This document shows, one piece after another, positions 17,298 through 25,800 of a stretch of DNA of 64,000 nucleotides (the stretch's first letter is position 1; every line of letters starts with the position of its first letter). A program made the translations under genes and the position numbers. The DNA is taken from positions 248,001-312,000 of the forward strand of contig NZ_FNEQ01000008.1 of assembly GCF_900100205.1 (NCBI RefSeq), written 5' to 3'. The DNA comes from Duganella sp. OV510. GTDB taxonomy: Bacteria; Pseudomonadota; Gammaproteobacteria; Burkholderiales; Burkholderiaceae_D. A model generated the notes under the pieces. That model saw only the letters and a list, made by a program, of their open reading frames with translations, ran no database searches and was not told the DNA's origin.

Positions 17298-17861
17298 ATG
17301 GCATTTTTTAAGCAAGGGGAAATCCGCCAACGTGCGCAAACCCACGTGAATCAAAAATATCGCGCTACTGCGAAAAGTATCGTTACGGAGTCTATGGAGT
17401 CATACGCTTCATGGAAGCAATATGACGTGTTTTTATCGCATAGCACTAAAGATGCAGACATAGTTCTTGGCGTTAAACTTGTTCTCGAAGAGCTTGGGAA
17501 AAGTGTCTATATTGATTGGATTGATGATGCCGAGCTAGATCGTACGAACGTCACGCCGGAAACAGCTTCGGTACTCCGGGATAGGATGAAGTCCTGCTCC
17601 TCGCTGATTTTTATTGCGACGGAAAACTCTTCATCGTCAAAATGGACTCCATGGGAACTCGGATATTTTGATGGATTTAAGCGGGGTGGTGTCGCAATTT
17701 TTCCTGTTCTAGAAGATTGGCGCAGCTCATTTGAGGGACAAGAATATTTGGGACTCTATCCGCTCGTTGAAAAGTCAGATACGCTGGGGAATGTAGAGGT
17801 CAATATTAAAGGCTCATTCCGGAGAAGAAATTTATCGGACTTTATCGCAGGTAAAACATAA
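17298..17861 (+). CDS. TIR-domain protein
   Basis: 187 residues. After about 38 residues a compact TIR domain fills the rest: YDVFLSHSTKDADIVLGVKL, VYIDWIDDAELDRTNVT, CSSLIFIATENSSSSKWTPWELGYFDGFK. The Glu of PWELG is the expected catalytic residue, with the Ser-rich loop before it. No second domain is present, so a partner would be needed to act on any signal. It is the only plus-strand TIR gene here and stands alone between two minus-strand units, with its own GGAG site eight bases before the ATG. Confidence 0.72.
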   Translation: MAFFKQGEIRQRAQTHVNQKYRATAKSIVTESMESYASWKQYDVFLSHSTKDADIVLGVKLVLEELGKSVYIDWIDDAELDRTNVTPETASVLRDRMKSCSSLIFIATENSSSSKWTPWELGYFDGFKRGGVAIFPVLEDWRSSFEGQEYLGLYPLVEKSDTLGNVEVNIKGSFRRRNLSDFIAGKT

Positions 17862-17887
17862 ATATCACGCTATTGAATAGCTTAAAT

Positions 17888-17921
17888 AACTACCCCAACG
17901 TAGTTAAACAATGGGGTGGTT
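17888..17921. terminator. imperfect hairpin between convergent genes
   Basis: AACTACCCCA and TGGGGTGGTT pair with one mismatch around a short loop, between the converging ends of two TIR genes. There is no strong T-run, so terminator function is uncertain. Confidence 0.3.
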
Positions 17922-17999
17922 CTGTATCCAAACTCTAATTGGATTGATATATGAGCTGTGTAGCCTCACCTTAGGCCGATAACAATCCGGACTCCTGAC

Positions 18000-18440
18000 T
18001 TACCTACCCGCAGCTTTTGCCGCAGATTCAACCCAGGCGCCTAAGTTTTCTCGACCGTTGTCTTTGTTCCAGAGGTAGTGTTTGCTTCCTGGGGTCCGTA
18101 GCGAGCAGCAGTCTGTAGTATTTCCTTGCATATCGGAGATTCTGCTGATGTCAATCGTCAGCAAACCGTTGCCACGAGCGATGCTTTGCTCAATTTCATA
18201 TTTAACCCATTTACTCTTATTGGTATTCGCGCCGACAAGAACTACGGTGACGGATGTGCCGTTCAACTGGTTATCAATCCACGCTTGGATTGCTTTATCA
18301 CCTTGGCGTTCTACTTTTTCGAACTCAGCTTTGTCGATAAATCCGGACTTCATAACTCCGCCAATTACGTTGCTGTTACGCACGTTCATCGCGCGATGCA
18401 CGTCATCGTATTTGAAGCTGAAAAATACTTTGCGAGCCAC
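18000..18440 (-). CDS. ThsB-like TIR protein (DUF1863)
   Basis: 146 residues, the size of stand-alone DUF1863 proteins, the TIR-like family that includes Thoeris ThsB. The N-terminus ARKVFFSFKYDDVHRAMNVRN matches the family's VFFSFHYDxD pattern; GTSVTVVLVGANTNKSKWVKYEIEQSI carries the Glu expected at the active site. The start is GTG at 18440, backed by GAGGAG seven bases upstream. A four-helix membrane protein is encoded just upstream on the same strand, while no ThsA (SIR2-SLOG) gene is visible nearby. Confidence 0.72.
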   Translation of the reverse strand: MARKVFFSFKYDDVHRAMNVRNSNVIGGVMKSGFIDKAEFEKVERQGDKAIQAWIDNQLNGTSVTVVLVGANTNKSKWVKYEIEQSIARGNGLLTIDISRISDMQGNTTDCCSLRTPGSKHYLWNKDNGRENLGAWVESAAKAAGR

Positions 18441-18542
18441 TATCTTTCTCCTCAGGAATTGGTGCTAGGGGTGCAGCGCTGCTCAGTTGCCGTTCGATCT
18501 GCGTTGACTTCGATACCCTGGTGGTTAGTGTCCACGCTGTGT

Positions 18543-18992
18543 CTAGTGAATGAAGATAGACAGCAGAATCATCAGAAGACCCAAGGTAATGTAGTAAGGG
18601 AATAAAGTCCGTGAGAACAAGGCCGAGAACCATTGGTTTCGTGAGTCAATCTTGTACGGTTCGGTGTTCATCGAGAAATCGATATCCTCCTCCTTGAGCT
18701 GGCGGACGTGCTCATATAGAGAACGGAAACGGCGCTCCATCGCAAGGAAGTAGCCATCCAAGAACCAGAAGATGAATAGTGGAAAATAGGCGACGACGAT
18801 ATATGCCTTATTGGTGTCCTTGGCCGCTAGCGCGAAGAGTGCTGCAATCAGCGTAACGCTCCACCCTTTCAGCAAGAATAGATTACCCGACATTCTGCCG
18901 ATGGAGGCCTGAATGAATTCCAGGTGTTTGTGCTTGTTGGAAAACTCGGACATTTCGGGGCCTTGGTCTATCTGCGGGAACGATGGCGTCAT
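18543..18992 (-). CDS. small membrane protein paired with the ThsB-like gene
   Basis: 149 residues. An N-terminal amphipathic helix (KHKHLEFIQASIGRM) leads into two adjacent membrane helices (about residues 40-58 and 63-85). A soluble loop rich in Arg/Glu follows, then a C-terminal hydrophobic helix (about 128-148). The layout recalls the SLATT-type membrane effectors of nucleotide-signal immunity, but I cannot confirm the family. The ThsB-like gene follows 102 bp downstream on the same strand, so signal-making enzyme and membrane effector is a plausible pairing. An ATG at 18953 is an alternative start. Confidence 0.5.
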   Translation of the reverse strand: MTPSFPQIDQGPEMSEFSNKHKHLEFIQASIGRMSGNLFLLKGWSVTLIAALFALAAKDTNKAYIVVAYFPLFIFWFLDGYFLAMERRFRSLYEHVRQLKEEDIDFSMNTEPYKIDSRNQWFSALFSRTLFPYYITLGLLMILLSIFIH

Positions 18993-19236
18993 TTACCCAT
19001 GTCGCTAGATTGTTTTTGATGTGATTGTAGGCATCGCAGGACGAGGGTCATACTCCGGCGGTCGGACTTGAGGAGCGGCGCATTGTCGGCCGGCCCTAAG
19101 CAGTACAGTTCGAGTAATTGCCATTGGTATCCCTTTCTATCCCTGAAGACACAATATCAAAATGTTCACAGTCGGTCAAGTCGGAGACATGGATGAGGAT
19201 ATCTGTTTCACAATAAAGCGTAAATTCCCTTTGGGC

Positions 19237-20244
19237 TCAGCTTTGGGACTTTGCTGCGGCCGGCCTCGTTGCAATCTTGTCGAGGTAAGCGCGAAACTGG
19301 TCGCCGATCTGTTCCTGTACTTCGGCTTTGGCATTGGCCTGCGCCAGCTCTAGCTCCAGTTCGCGGGATCGGGCAAGCGCCGTGGCTGACTCGGCACGCA
19401 CGGTATTGAGTTGCTCACCCAATAGCTCGACCTTAGCAATTTTACTTGCAAGCTGACGCTCGATATTCTCGGCATTTCGCAGGAGCGTTTGCAGCTGCTC
19501 GATCTTCTGTTCCAGTTTACGTCCATTGGTCAATTGCTCGTAAAGCGACTGCTTGGTGTGGGCTAGTTCCGCAACTAAGTGCGCCCCTTCTTGATTGAGC
19601 TTCGTCACTTCTTCCTGCTTGGCGCCAGCGGCTAACTGCTGGCGTCGTAACTCGGCTTGTACTTGCTGGAAAGCACCGTTCTCGAAGGCGCCTCTGACGT
19701 ATTGCGAATACTTCCTCACCAGATCGTCGAACGATTGCCCTGATCCATGCTTATAGACATTGACCACCAGCCGGCAGGCCTCCAGTTTGGGATAAAACGC
19801 TGCGGCCTTGATGTCCCATCCCATGCTGTTGAACAGGTCCATCAGCGGTTCGAATTGCACTTTCCAGATCGAGGATTTCACCTCGTCGCCGCTGTGCCAG
19901 TGCCGTGATTCAGTTACCAGCCAGTTCCGCACCTGCTTTTCCCATTCGTGAAACATCCCGGCTAAAAGCGATAGCCGCGTGCTGTCTCGCATTTCCTGCA
20001 GCAAATAATACACCTCGGAATTGTGATCATTAGCGTCTTCGTAGACATCGGAAAAATCGCCGTCCGGATCAGCGACTCGGCTTTGCTCGACCATCCATTT
20101 TTCCGTTTCGGCGTTGGCTTCACCGCCAATGTCGTCGAATTGCGCAAGCAGCCTCTTTTTCCCTTGCTCATAGTAAAAAGTGTGAGTCCAGATCAAAGAC
20201 TTGCGCTGCGGTTCCCACATTTGAAAGTAAGCATAGTTAGGCAT
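19237..20244 (-). CDS. unknown protein with C-terminal coiled coil
   Basis: 335 residues, family not recognised. The first 200 residues form a helical domain with YYLLQEMRDSTRLSLLAGMFHEWEKQVRNWL and RLVVNVYKHGSGQSFDDL; the N-x3-H in NVYKHG resembles the end of a HEPN-type motif, though this is only suggestive. Residues 210-325 are an uninterrupted coiled coil rich in Glu, Gln, Leu and Ala. The start codon sits in a 10-bp tandem repeat (see findings). Same strand as its neighbours up to 22241, so a shared transcript is possible. Confidence 0.5.
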   Translation of the reverse strand: MPNYAYFQMWEPQRKSLIWTHTFYYEQGKKRLLAQFDDIGGEANAETEKWMVEQSRVADPDGDFSDVYEDANDHNSEVYYLLQEMRDSTRLSLLAGMFHEWEKQVRNWLVTESRHWHSGDEVKSSIWKVQFEPLMDLFNSMGWDIKAAAFYPKLEACRLVVNVYKHGSGQSFDDLVRKYSQYVRGAFENGAFQQVQAELRRQQLAAGAKQEEVTKLNQEGAHLVAELAHTKQSLYEQLTNGRKLEQKIEQLQTLLRNAENIERQLASKIAKVELLGEQLNTVRAESATALARSRELELELAQANAKAEVQEQIGDQFRAYLDKIATRPAAAKSQS

Positions 20245-20342
20245 AGGTAGGCATAGTGACGATTTGTTCTGTGTGCGTTAAATCAGTGAAGCAGCCGTGC
20301 CGAGGTGCTGGCGCCGCCAGCACTTGTACAATTCCGTAACGG

Positions 20343-20666
20343 CTAGCGGTCAGCCACGAAGCGGCCGGCTTCAAGGATGTTCAAGCCTTCATTTTCTCCA
20401 GAGTGCTCCAAGCTTGCCCCGGTGATTAACACAAGCATGTGCAGCGTGTTGATGTGGGCTGGCGACAAGCGCAGCGGCGTGATGCCGTAGCCGAGATCAT
20501 GGTAGGCATTCACGAGTGCTTGAATCATGGGTCTGCCAACAGTGGCCTGCCCATTGAGCACGATTACGCGCGCGAAGTCGCCGACGTATTCTTCAAAACG
20601 ATTTTCGAACCAATCGACGTAATACTCTGCGTCATGCTTACCATATGCGTTGATAGCGGTACTCAT
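20343..20666 (-). CDS. hypothetical protein, 107 residues
   Basis: Small alpha/beta protein, not recognised (MSTAINAYGKHDAEYYVDWF ... LSPAHINTLHMLVLITGASL). The ATG at 20666 is chosen because AAGGG lies seven bases upstream; an in-frame start five codons earlier (20681) lacks such a site. It lies between the coiled-coil gene and the YfbU gene on the same strand, with gaps near 90 bp on each side. Confidence 0.45.
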   Translation of the reverse strand: MSTAINAYGKHDAEYYVDWFENRFEEYVGDFARVIVLNGQATVGRPMIQALVNAYHDLGYGITPLRLSPAHINTLHMLVLITGASLEHSGENEGLNILEAGRFVADR

Positions 20667-20752
20667 AAAAATGCCCTTCAATGTAGGGAGACAGTGATCG
20701 CGCGGCGTGGGATCAGCGGAGGCTGCTCGCAGTCCACACGCGCCGTGCTCGA

Positions 20753-21268
20753 TTATTGGCCGGGATAACGCCGAGCGTCGAGGATCTGCATGGCCTGATC
20801 CACATTAAGCGGATAGTGCGCGTTCACCTCGATGCTCCGCTTGAGCATGCGTTTGTATATATCGAGCGTATGGCTGTGGGAATTGATACCTTCCTCGCCG
20901 AGCAGTTCGGGGTAGCGTCCGGACTTGGCCAGCGCGCAGGAAAAGGAATACAGGTCGGATTCGTTGTTTCCGTCGAACCCTGGCCACGCCAAATCCTCTT
21001 TTGCGATGCCCGCATCCGGACCGTAATGGCGCACGCTGTTATTGAGGTTGCTGTAAAGGTTCAGGACGGCGAGAACGAATTCCTGCTTTTCCTGTGCCAG
21101 CACCGGCGACACCCAGTCGAACACCTGGTCGTAAATGTACGAGTGGCCGTCGCGCAGCGCCGCTGCGGTCCGCTCATAATCCTTGCGATTGCTCTCGTCG
21201 AGTCGTCCCAAGATATCGTACTGGTTTGCTAGGATGACGCGTTCGGCATCGGTGAAATTTATGTCCAT
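20753..21268 (-). CDS. YfbU-family protein
   Basis: 171 residues, the usual YfbU length (E. coli YfbU has 164). The family pattern is clear: TDAERVILANQYDIL at the start, a middle helix with VLNLYSNLNNSV, GFDGNNESDLYSF, GRYPEL and a final SHSHTLDIYKRML. YfbU is linked to cell death in E. coli in some reports, but its biochemistry is unknown. The start has GGAG upstream at normal spacing. Its place within a defence-like island is of interest since YfbU genes are also found alone on chromosomes. Confidence 0.75.
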   Translation of the reverse strand: MDINFTDAERVILANQYDILGRLDESNRKDYERTAAALRDGHSYIYDQVFDWVSPVLAQEKQEFVLAVLNLYSNLNNSVRHYGPDAGIAKEDLAWPGFDGNNESDLYSFSCALAKSGRYPELLGEEGINSHSHTLDIYKRMLKRSIEVNAHYPLNVDQAMQILDARRYPGQ

Positions 21269-21368
21269 TTCTCAACTCCATGTTCGTGAAACATGCACTT
21301 GTGTTTGATTGCCAGATTTGCAAGTGGCCACGTGATAATTTCTTTGCGTCATCTCTCTAGAAACCGAA

Positions 21369-22241
21369 TTATTGACCTAGACCCCGAAGTAGCTCCTGAG
21401 TCCAGTACCCGTCGCTCTGGCGATATCCGTACGTTTGTGACTTAGTAAACACAAGTTCGTAATGTTCATCGGATACCCGTGTATCAAAAATTTCCCAGTC
21501 TTTATAAATTGCCCCCCCAATTGCAATGATTGCAGCACGCAATTCTGTGCTGGCGTTCATGCCTATGTAGACCTGTTTGATGCACGTCTTAGGCAGTTCA
21601 AATAGATGGATTTGATGTGGAGAAAACGATAGGCATTCCTCATCGGTCCCAAATGCCCTGAATAACCGTACTTCTTCTTCGTACGCCCAATCCAAGGATT
21701 TTTGACACATCAACTTTTCAAAAGCCTGCGTGTCGCCCGCCTTAACGAGCTGACGTTTGGTGCTGTACACGACGTTTCGTGGCGGCCTTTTCAGCCCCAT
21801 CCTATCGACGCCGGAGAAGAAATCGTGGGTTTCATCAAGTCCAAGCACGATCCCTTTGTGAGAATCGGCATAGTGTGACCACATCAAAATATTATTATTC
21901 GTTCGCGAGAGCGATAGAACGCCCTGACGCTGGTTCATGCTTTTTGCGAATTCACGCCCAACCGTTGACGGATAACTCTTTTGAAGAATGAAAGCTCGGA
22001 CCTGATTTACAGCGGCAGTGTATGAAGCCTGCACAAAGGGATTGTTGAGGTCTTCATTCTGCTCCGCGATGATCTTCTTCATGTTCTCTTCATGAAGCCT
22101 GAGATACTCTTCGTTATGCTCTCTGGTCTCAATTAGAAATTCCGATTCGAATGGATCATTTAAGGCGCACGGCTGACTAAAGCGGATCTTGCCGTCAAAA
22201 ATGATATGTGCGCGTTGAGGAGGTAGATATTTATAAAGCAT
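21369..22241 (-). CDS. DUF2971-family protein
   Basis: 290 residues. DUF2971 features are plain: LYKYLPPQRAHIIFDGKIRFSQPCALNDPFES at the N-terminus, then VLSLSRTNNNILMWSHYADSHKGIVLGLD, and WAYEEEVRLFRAF. These proteins are found often in defence and mobile islands; the fold has been likened to ADP-ribosyl-type enzymes, but no activity is established here. No close partner gene is visible, though it shares orientation with YfbU and the large FAD-STAND gene. Confidence 0.72.
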   Translation of the reverse strand: MLYKYLPPQRAHIIFDGKIRFSQPCALNDPFESEFLIETREHNEEYLRLHEENMKKIIAEQNEDLNNPFVQASYTAAVNQVRAFILQKSYPSTVGREFAKSMNQRQGVLSLSRTNNNILMWSHYADSHKGIVLGLDETHDFFSGVDRMGLKRPPRNVVYSTKRQLVKAGDTQAFEKLMCQKSLDWAYEEEVRLFRAFGTDEECLSFSPHQIHLFELPKTCIKQVYIGMNASTELRAAIIAIGGAIYKDWEIFDTRVSDEHYELVFTKSQTYGYRQSDGYWTQELLRGLGQ

Positions 22242-22735
22242 AGGTTATGAACTCGATGCGTCAGAATGCTCCAGTATAGCTCTGGCGACAAGGTCGCAAG
22301 AGCAACGCCGGCGATTTCGCCTATCTCGATTCGCGCGGCATTTTGCGGAGAGACGAGCCACCTGTTCTACCCGTATACGGCTGACTATTCCCCTAATTGG
22401 AACGTTGATGAACAATAACTAAATTCGGCGTTGAATTTGTTGGCCGGCAATGCGCCGCGGCATCGGACATTACCATGCCCCTCCCACGAAAGCCTCACCG
22501 CCCACGAAGAAGGCCAAGCACGGCGGCCATTGTCGGCTTTGTCGGAGACTGGCATTCTTATCGGAAAGGCCATTCCACAAATGCGAGCCGCGATGACGTC
22601 GTGCAGTTCGTTGGAAATGCGCTGTCAATGGTTGAAGATGGATTTTATGCTGACTATCTGGCCAGCATCCACTTGCGTTGTTACCTATTCGCCATTAGAA
22701 CCGCGCCGATCGGAAGGATGCGCGCCCTCCTCGCC
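22242..22735. other. intergenic stretch with one weak ORF
   Basis: About 490 bases upstream of the DUF2971 gene and downstream of the large FAD-STAND gene. Apart from the doubtful plus-strand frame listed separately I see no RNA gene, repeat or strong terminator. Confidence 0.4.
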
Positions 22736-22819
22736 TTAGATCAAAAATCCGCGCCAGGGAGCCTCGGCCCCGAAAAGCTGTTCTTTTGCTTTGTCTCGAA
22801 TTTTTCGGAATCGATTTGA
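22475..22819 (+). CDS. doubtful small ORF, convergent with the FAD-STAND gene
   Basis: 114 codons. The first 90 residues have a natural-looking composition (basic start, then STAAIVGFVGDWHSYRKGH and DYLASIHLRCYLFAIRTAPI), but there is no ribosome site and the last 28 codons overlap the 3' end of the large minus-strand gene. It may be a remnant of a small mobile-element protein. I cannot assign a family. Confidence 0.22.
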   Translation: MPLPRKPHRPRRRPSTAAIVGFVGDWHSYRKGHSTNASRDDVVQFVGNALSMVEDGFYADYLASIHLRCYLFAIRTAPIGRMRALLALDQKSAPGSLGPEKLFFCFVSNFSESI

Positions 22820-25800
22820 TAGCTGGCGTTCAACGCTTGGCCAGTGCAAACGGTAGACTTCGGAAGCTTCATAATTTGGTTTCAGCAGAGTGATCCTTCC
22901 GTCCGTGACTTGTAAGAAAAGTACCGACGCGCGCCAGAAGCTTTCTGGATCAGAGGACGTCCACATTTCGTCATACCAGTGTTTAGCCCACTGGGCTCGC
23001 TGGTAGACTATGTGGGCGGCGGCATGAGTCTTTCCTGTGATTCCTGGCACGTCCTTGAATCTTTCCAGCACTTGTTCGGTGTGTGGGTTGCAATTTATTA
23101 GTCCAGCCACAAAGATTGCGCGAGCTTGGGTAGCCGGATGTGCGGACATCACGCGTGCTTCGATGTAATCGCGAAGTACGCTGTCTCTTCCGCTCCATAT
23201 TGCGGCCCAAACTTCTTTTGTGAGTTCCTGGTCATTCACGGCGTTATCCAGCCGGTGGAACCGCAGGGAGTCAAGCTCCGACTTATCAGTCGCGGACCAT
23301 ATCGCCATAGCAGCTAGTTCGATATCCTCGTGGCCAAATCCTACCGTGACAAGTGGACGAGTAGAATCTAGTCTATCAAAGACCTGTCTGGCAATTTGAG
23401 GGATATGAGCTGCAATCTCCCGGGCCAGCAGCAACCCAATGTTGCGCACCGCAGTCAACTGTCGTCCTTTCAGCGGCTGCGATATAACGGCACACCATCG
23501 CTTAGCGGATTCTATGTCAGCGGCGACTATCGATGAGAGGTCTTGTAAGCCAAACTGGTTGAGCAGCTCTTCAGCGTTTTCGCTGACCAGATAGTTTCGA
23601 ATCCGCTCATACGCAACTTCCAGCTTTTTCCAATTTTCATCAAAATCGTCCACGCCTTGCATTTGACGGGAGAAAGCGGCCTCATCGTCATCCTTGGATG
23701 GCTGTTCAAATAACTTGAGGCTGATTGATTGCGGTTGCAGTTCAGGAACTCTGTCTTGGTGGACTGCGATAGTAAGACTCTCAAGATTCAGATCTAAACC
23801 TAAGCCGCGTTGTATTAGGGCGTCAATAACACTGGCTGCGTAGCGTCCCGCGTCCGGGCCAAGCCGTGACGCGAGTTCACCAAGATGCATGCACTCGATG
23901 CGCTGTTTAAATGACTGCCACGACGCAGCTCCCCGAGCACAGGCATCAAGCACAACTGCCGAGGTGTATCGTCGCTCGAGACGATCGCACCATTCTCGTC
24001 CGAGATTATGTGGAGGTAAACAGTTCAACGTCTCGCGTAGGGCCACCATATCACAGGATACTGCAACCATGCGCATAGCGAACGCCCGCACAAGCACACT
24101 TTCGCCAGCGAACAAGGCCGGCAACAAGTCCAAAGTGGCGCGTGTCAACGCGGCTTGTTGAAATGGAGAGAACAGCAACACCACCGCTTGTGCGTTAGCG
24201 TCATTATTTGCGATAGCACGAGTTAGCTGGTCGGCGAACTTCGAAGGTTCCAAAGGTTTGACCATTCCCACCAACCGATCAGAGATATGACTGATATCAT
24301 ACCTGCCTAGTAGGAGACCAAATTGGTCATCGGCGTCCATATGTGGGAAGATCATCTCCATATGAAATAGAGTCCAAACTAACTCGTCTTCGCCAAGAGA
24401 CCGTAAGACGGCCTTATCTTCATCGCCGCCACTCAGCCTGGTAGCAAACGCCTCTACCTGATCATCGGTAAGTAACGAGGAATTTTCAACCAGTTGGACA
24501 ATGCCTTGGCGGAGTGGAAGGCCGCTACGCTTAAGAACATCGCTTGCCAAGGCGCGCTGACGACTTATGGCGACATCCGGCGCATAGCGTGCAACCGCTG
24601 GCCGGGCTTCAATGAACACAGTATCTGTGGAAGGCGTTCCCATCATGCGAACGAGCTGTGTAACATCAGTCTCCGCATAGTTTGAAACGGTACCCGCTAC
24701 GTTATCTGGCTTAGTAGCATTAGGATCGCAAGGGTCAGTAACGCAATAGTCTTCCTTGCGTCGCCAGCTTTTGAATGGCGGCTGATCCTTCACTAGCGGC
24801 TTGAACAAGACTGTCGCGTAACGCTCGTCATCGGCTGCCCCCGTCGCGGTGAAAATCGCGATCAGAGCACGTCGACCAACTTTCGATAGTGCGCTCGACC
24901 TCAGGGCCGCGCTTGAGAGAACTAATGCCTCGCGTGTTTGCGACCAGTCACGTCGATTAAAGCAAATAAGCTGACTGAAAAGTTTGGCTGGCTCTCGGTA
25001 GCCCCCATTTAAACTTCTAGCGAAACACCATTGGACAATCGCATCTGAGAACGGCGCAAGTGGCATTCCAGCGAGCAGTTCAAACGCCAGCTGTCTAAGC
25101 CTGGAAAGATCTTTAACTTCGGTTACGTGGAGCGTCTCAAAGACAGTTCGCTCCGCTGGCGAAAGATTATCCAGATTGGATTGCAAGGTAGCCGATAGCT
25201 CGCTCCTCCGGGTTAAAACCTGTTCCTCAGTAAGCCCTACCGCTATGACGTTGTGTTCGATGTCTAACGTAACGCTTCCCAGCCAATGCTGGATCTCCCG
25301 CGCAATCTCCTCCCACGCTGCGAAATCCTCTCTGGCCAAATTAATGGATAGCTTGATCCAGTCGAAGTTAGCTCCACTGTGCTCGGAGAGAGCCAGCGAT
25401 TTAGCACTGGCAAGGAAAACTTCGGGTCTGTTGCGTGCCAGCGCGGCAAATGCATCAAAGGACTGTTCATCCGGATTCTGCGTTCCGGCAAACGCGTTCA
25501 ATATCGCGACACCTATTTCAGGTTGGATCTCAGCATCAAGACACGAAATTGTTAGCGCAGCCAATATCGCAGCGGCCGTCTGATCGAGTTGCGCGATAGG
25601 TTCGGTCAGTATGGACATCGTCTCGCCCAAATCGTGTTGGTTGCCTAGCGCATCTCGAAGCGCGCCAATGATCGCTAGGCCAAGTGCGAGACCAAGTCCA
25701 TGTTCATTTACTGTATAGCGGGTCGCATCGCCCGGAACCGGCACGAAGTAACGTCCATCTATAACCGCCTCAAGCCCTCCGTCGAATATTTTTAAGTTAT

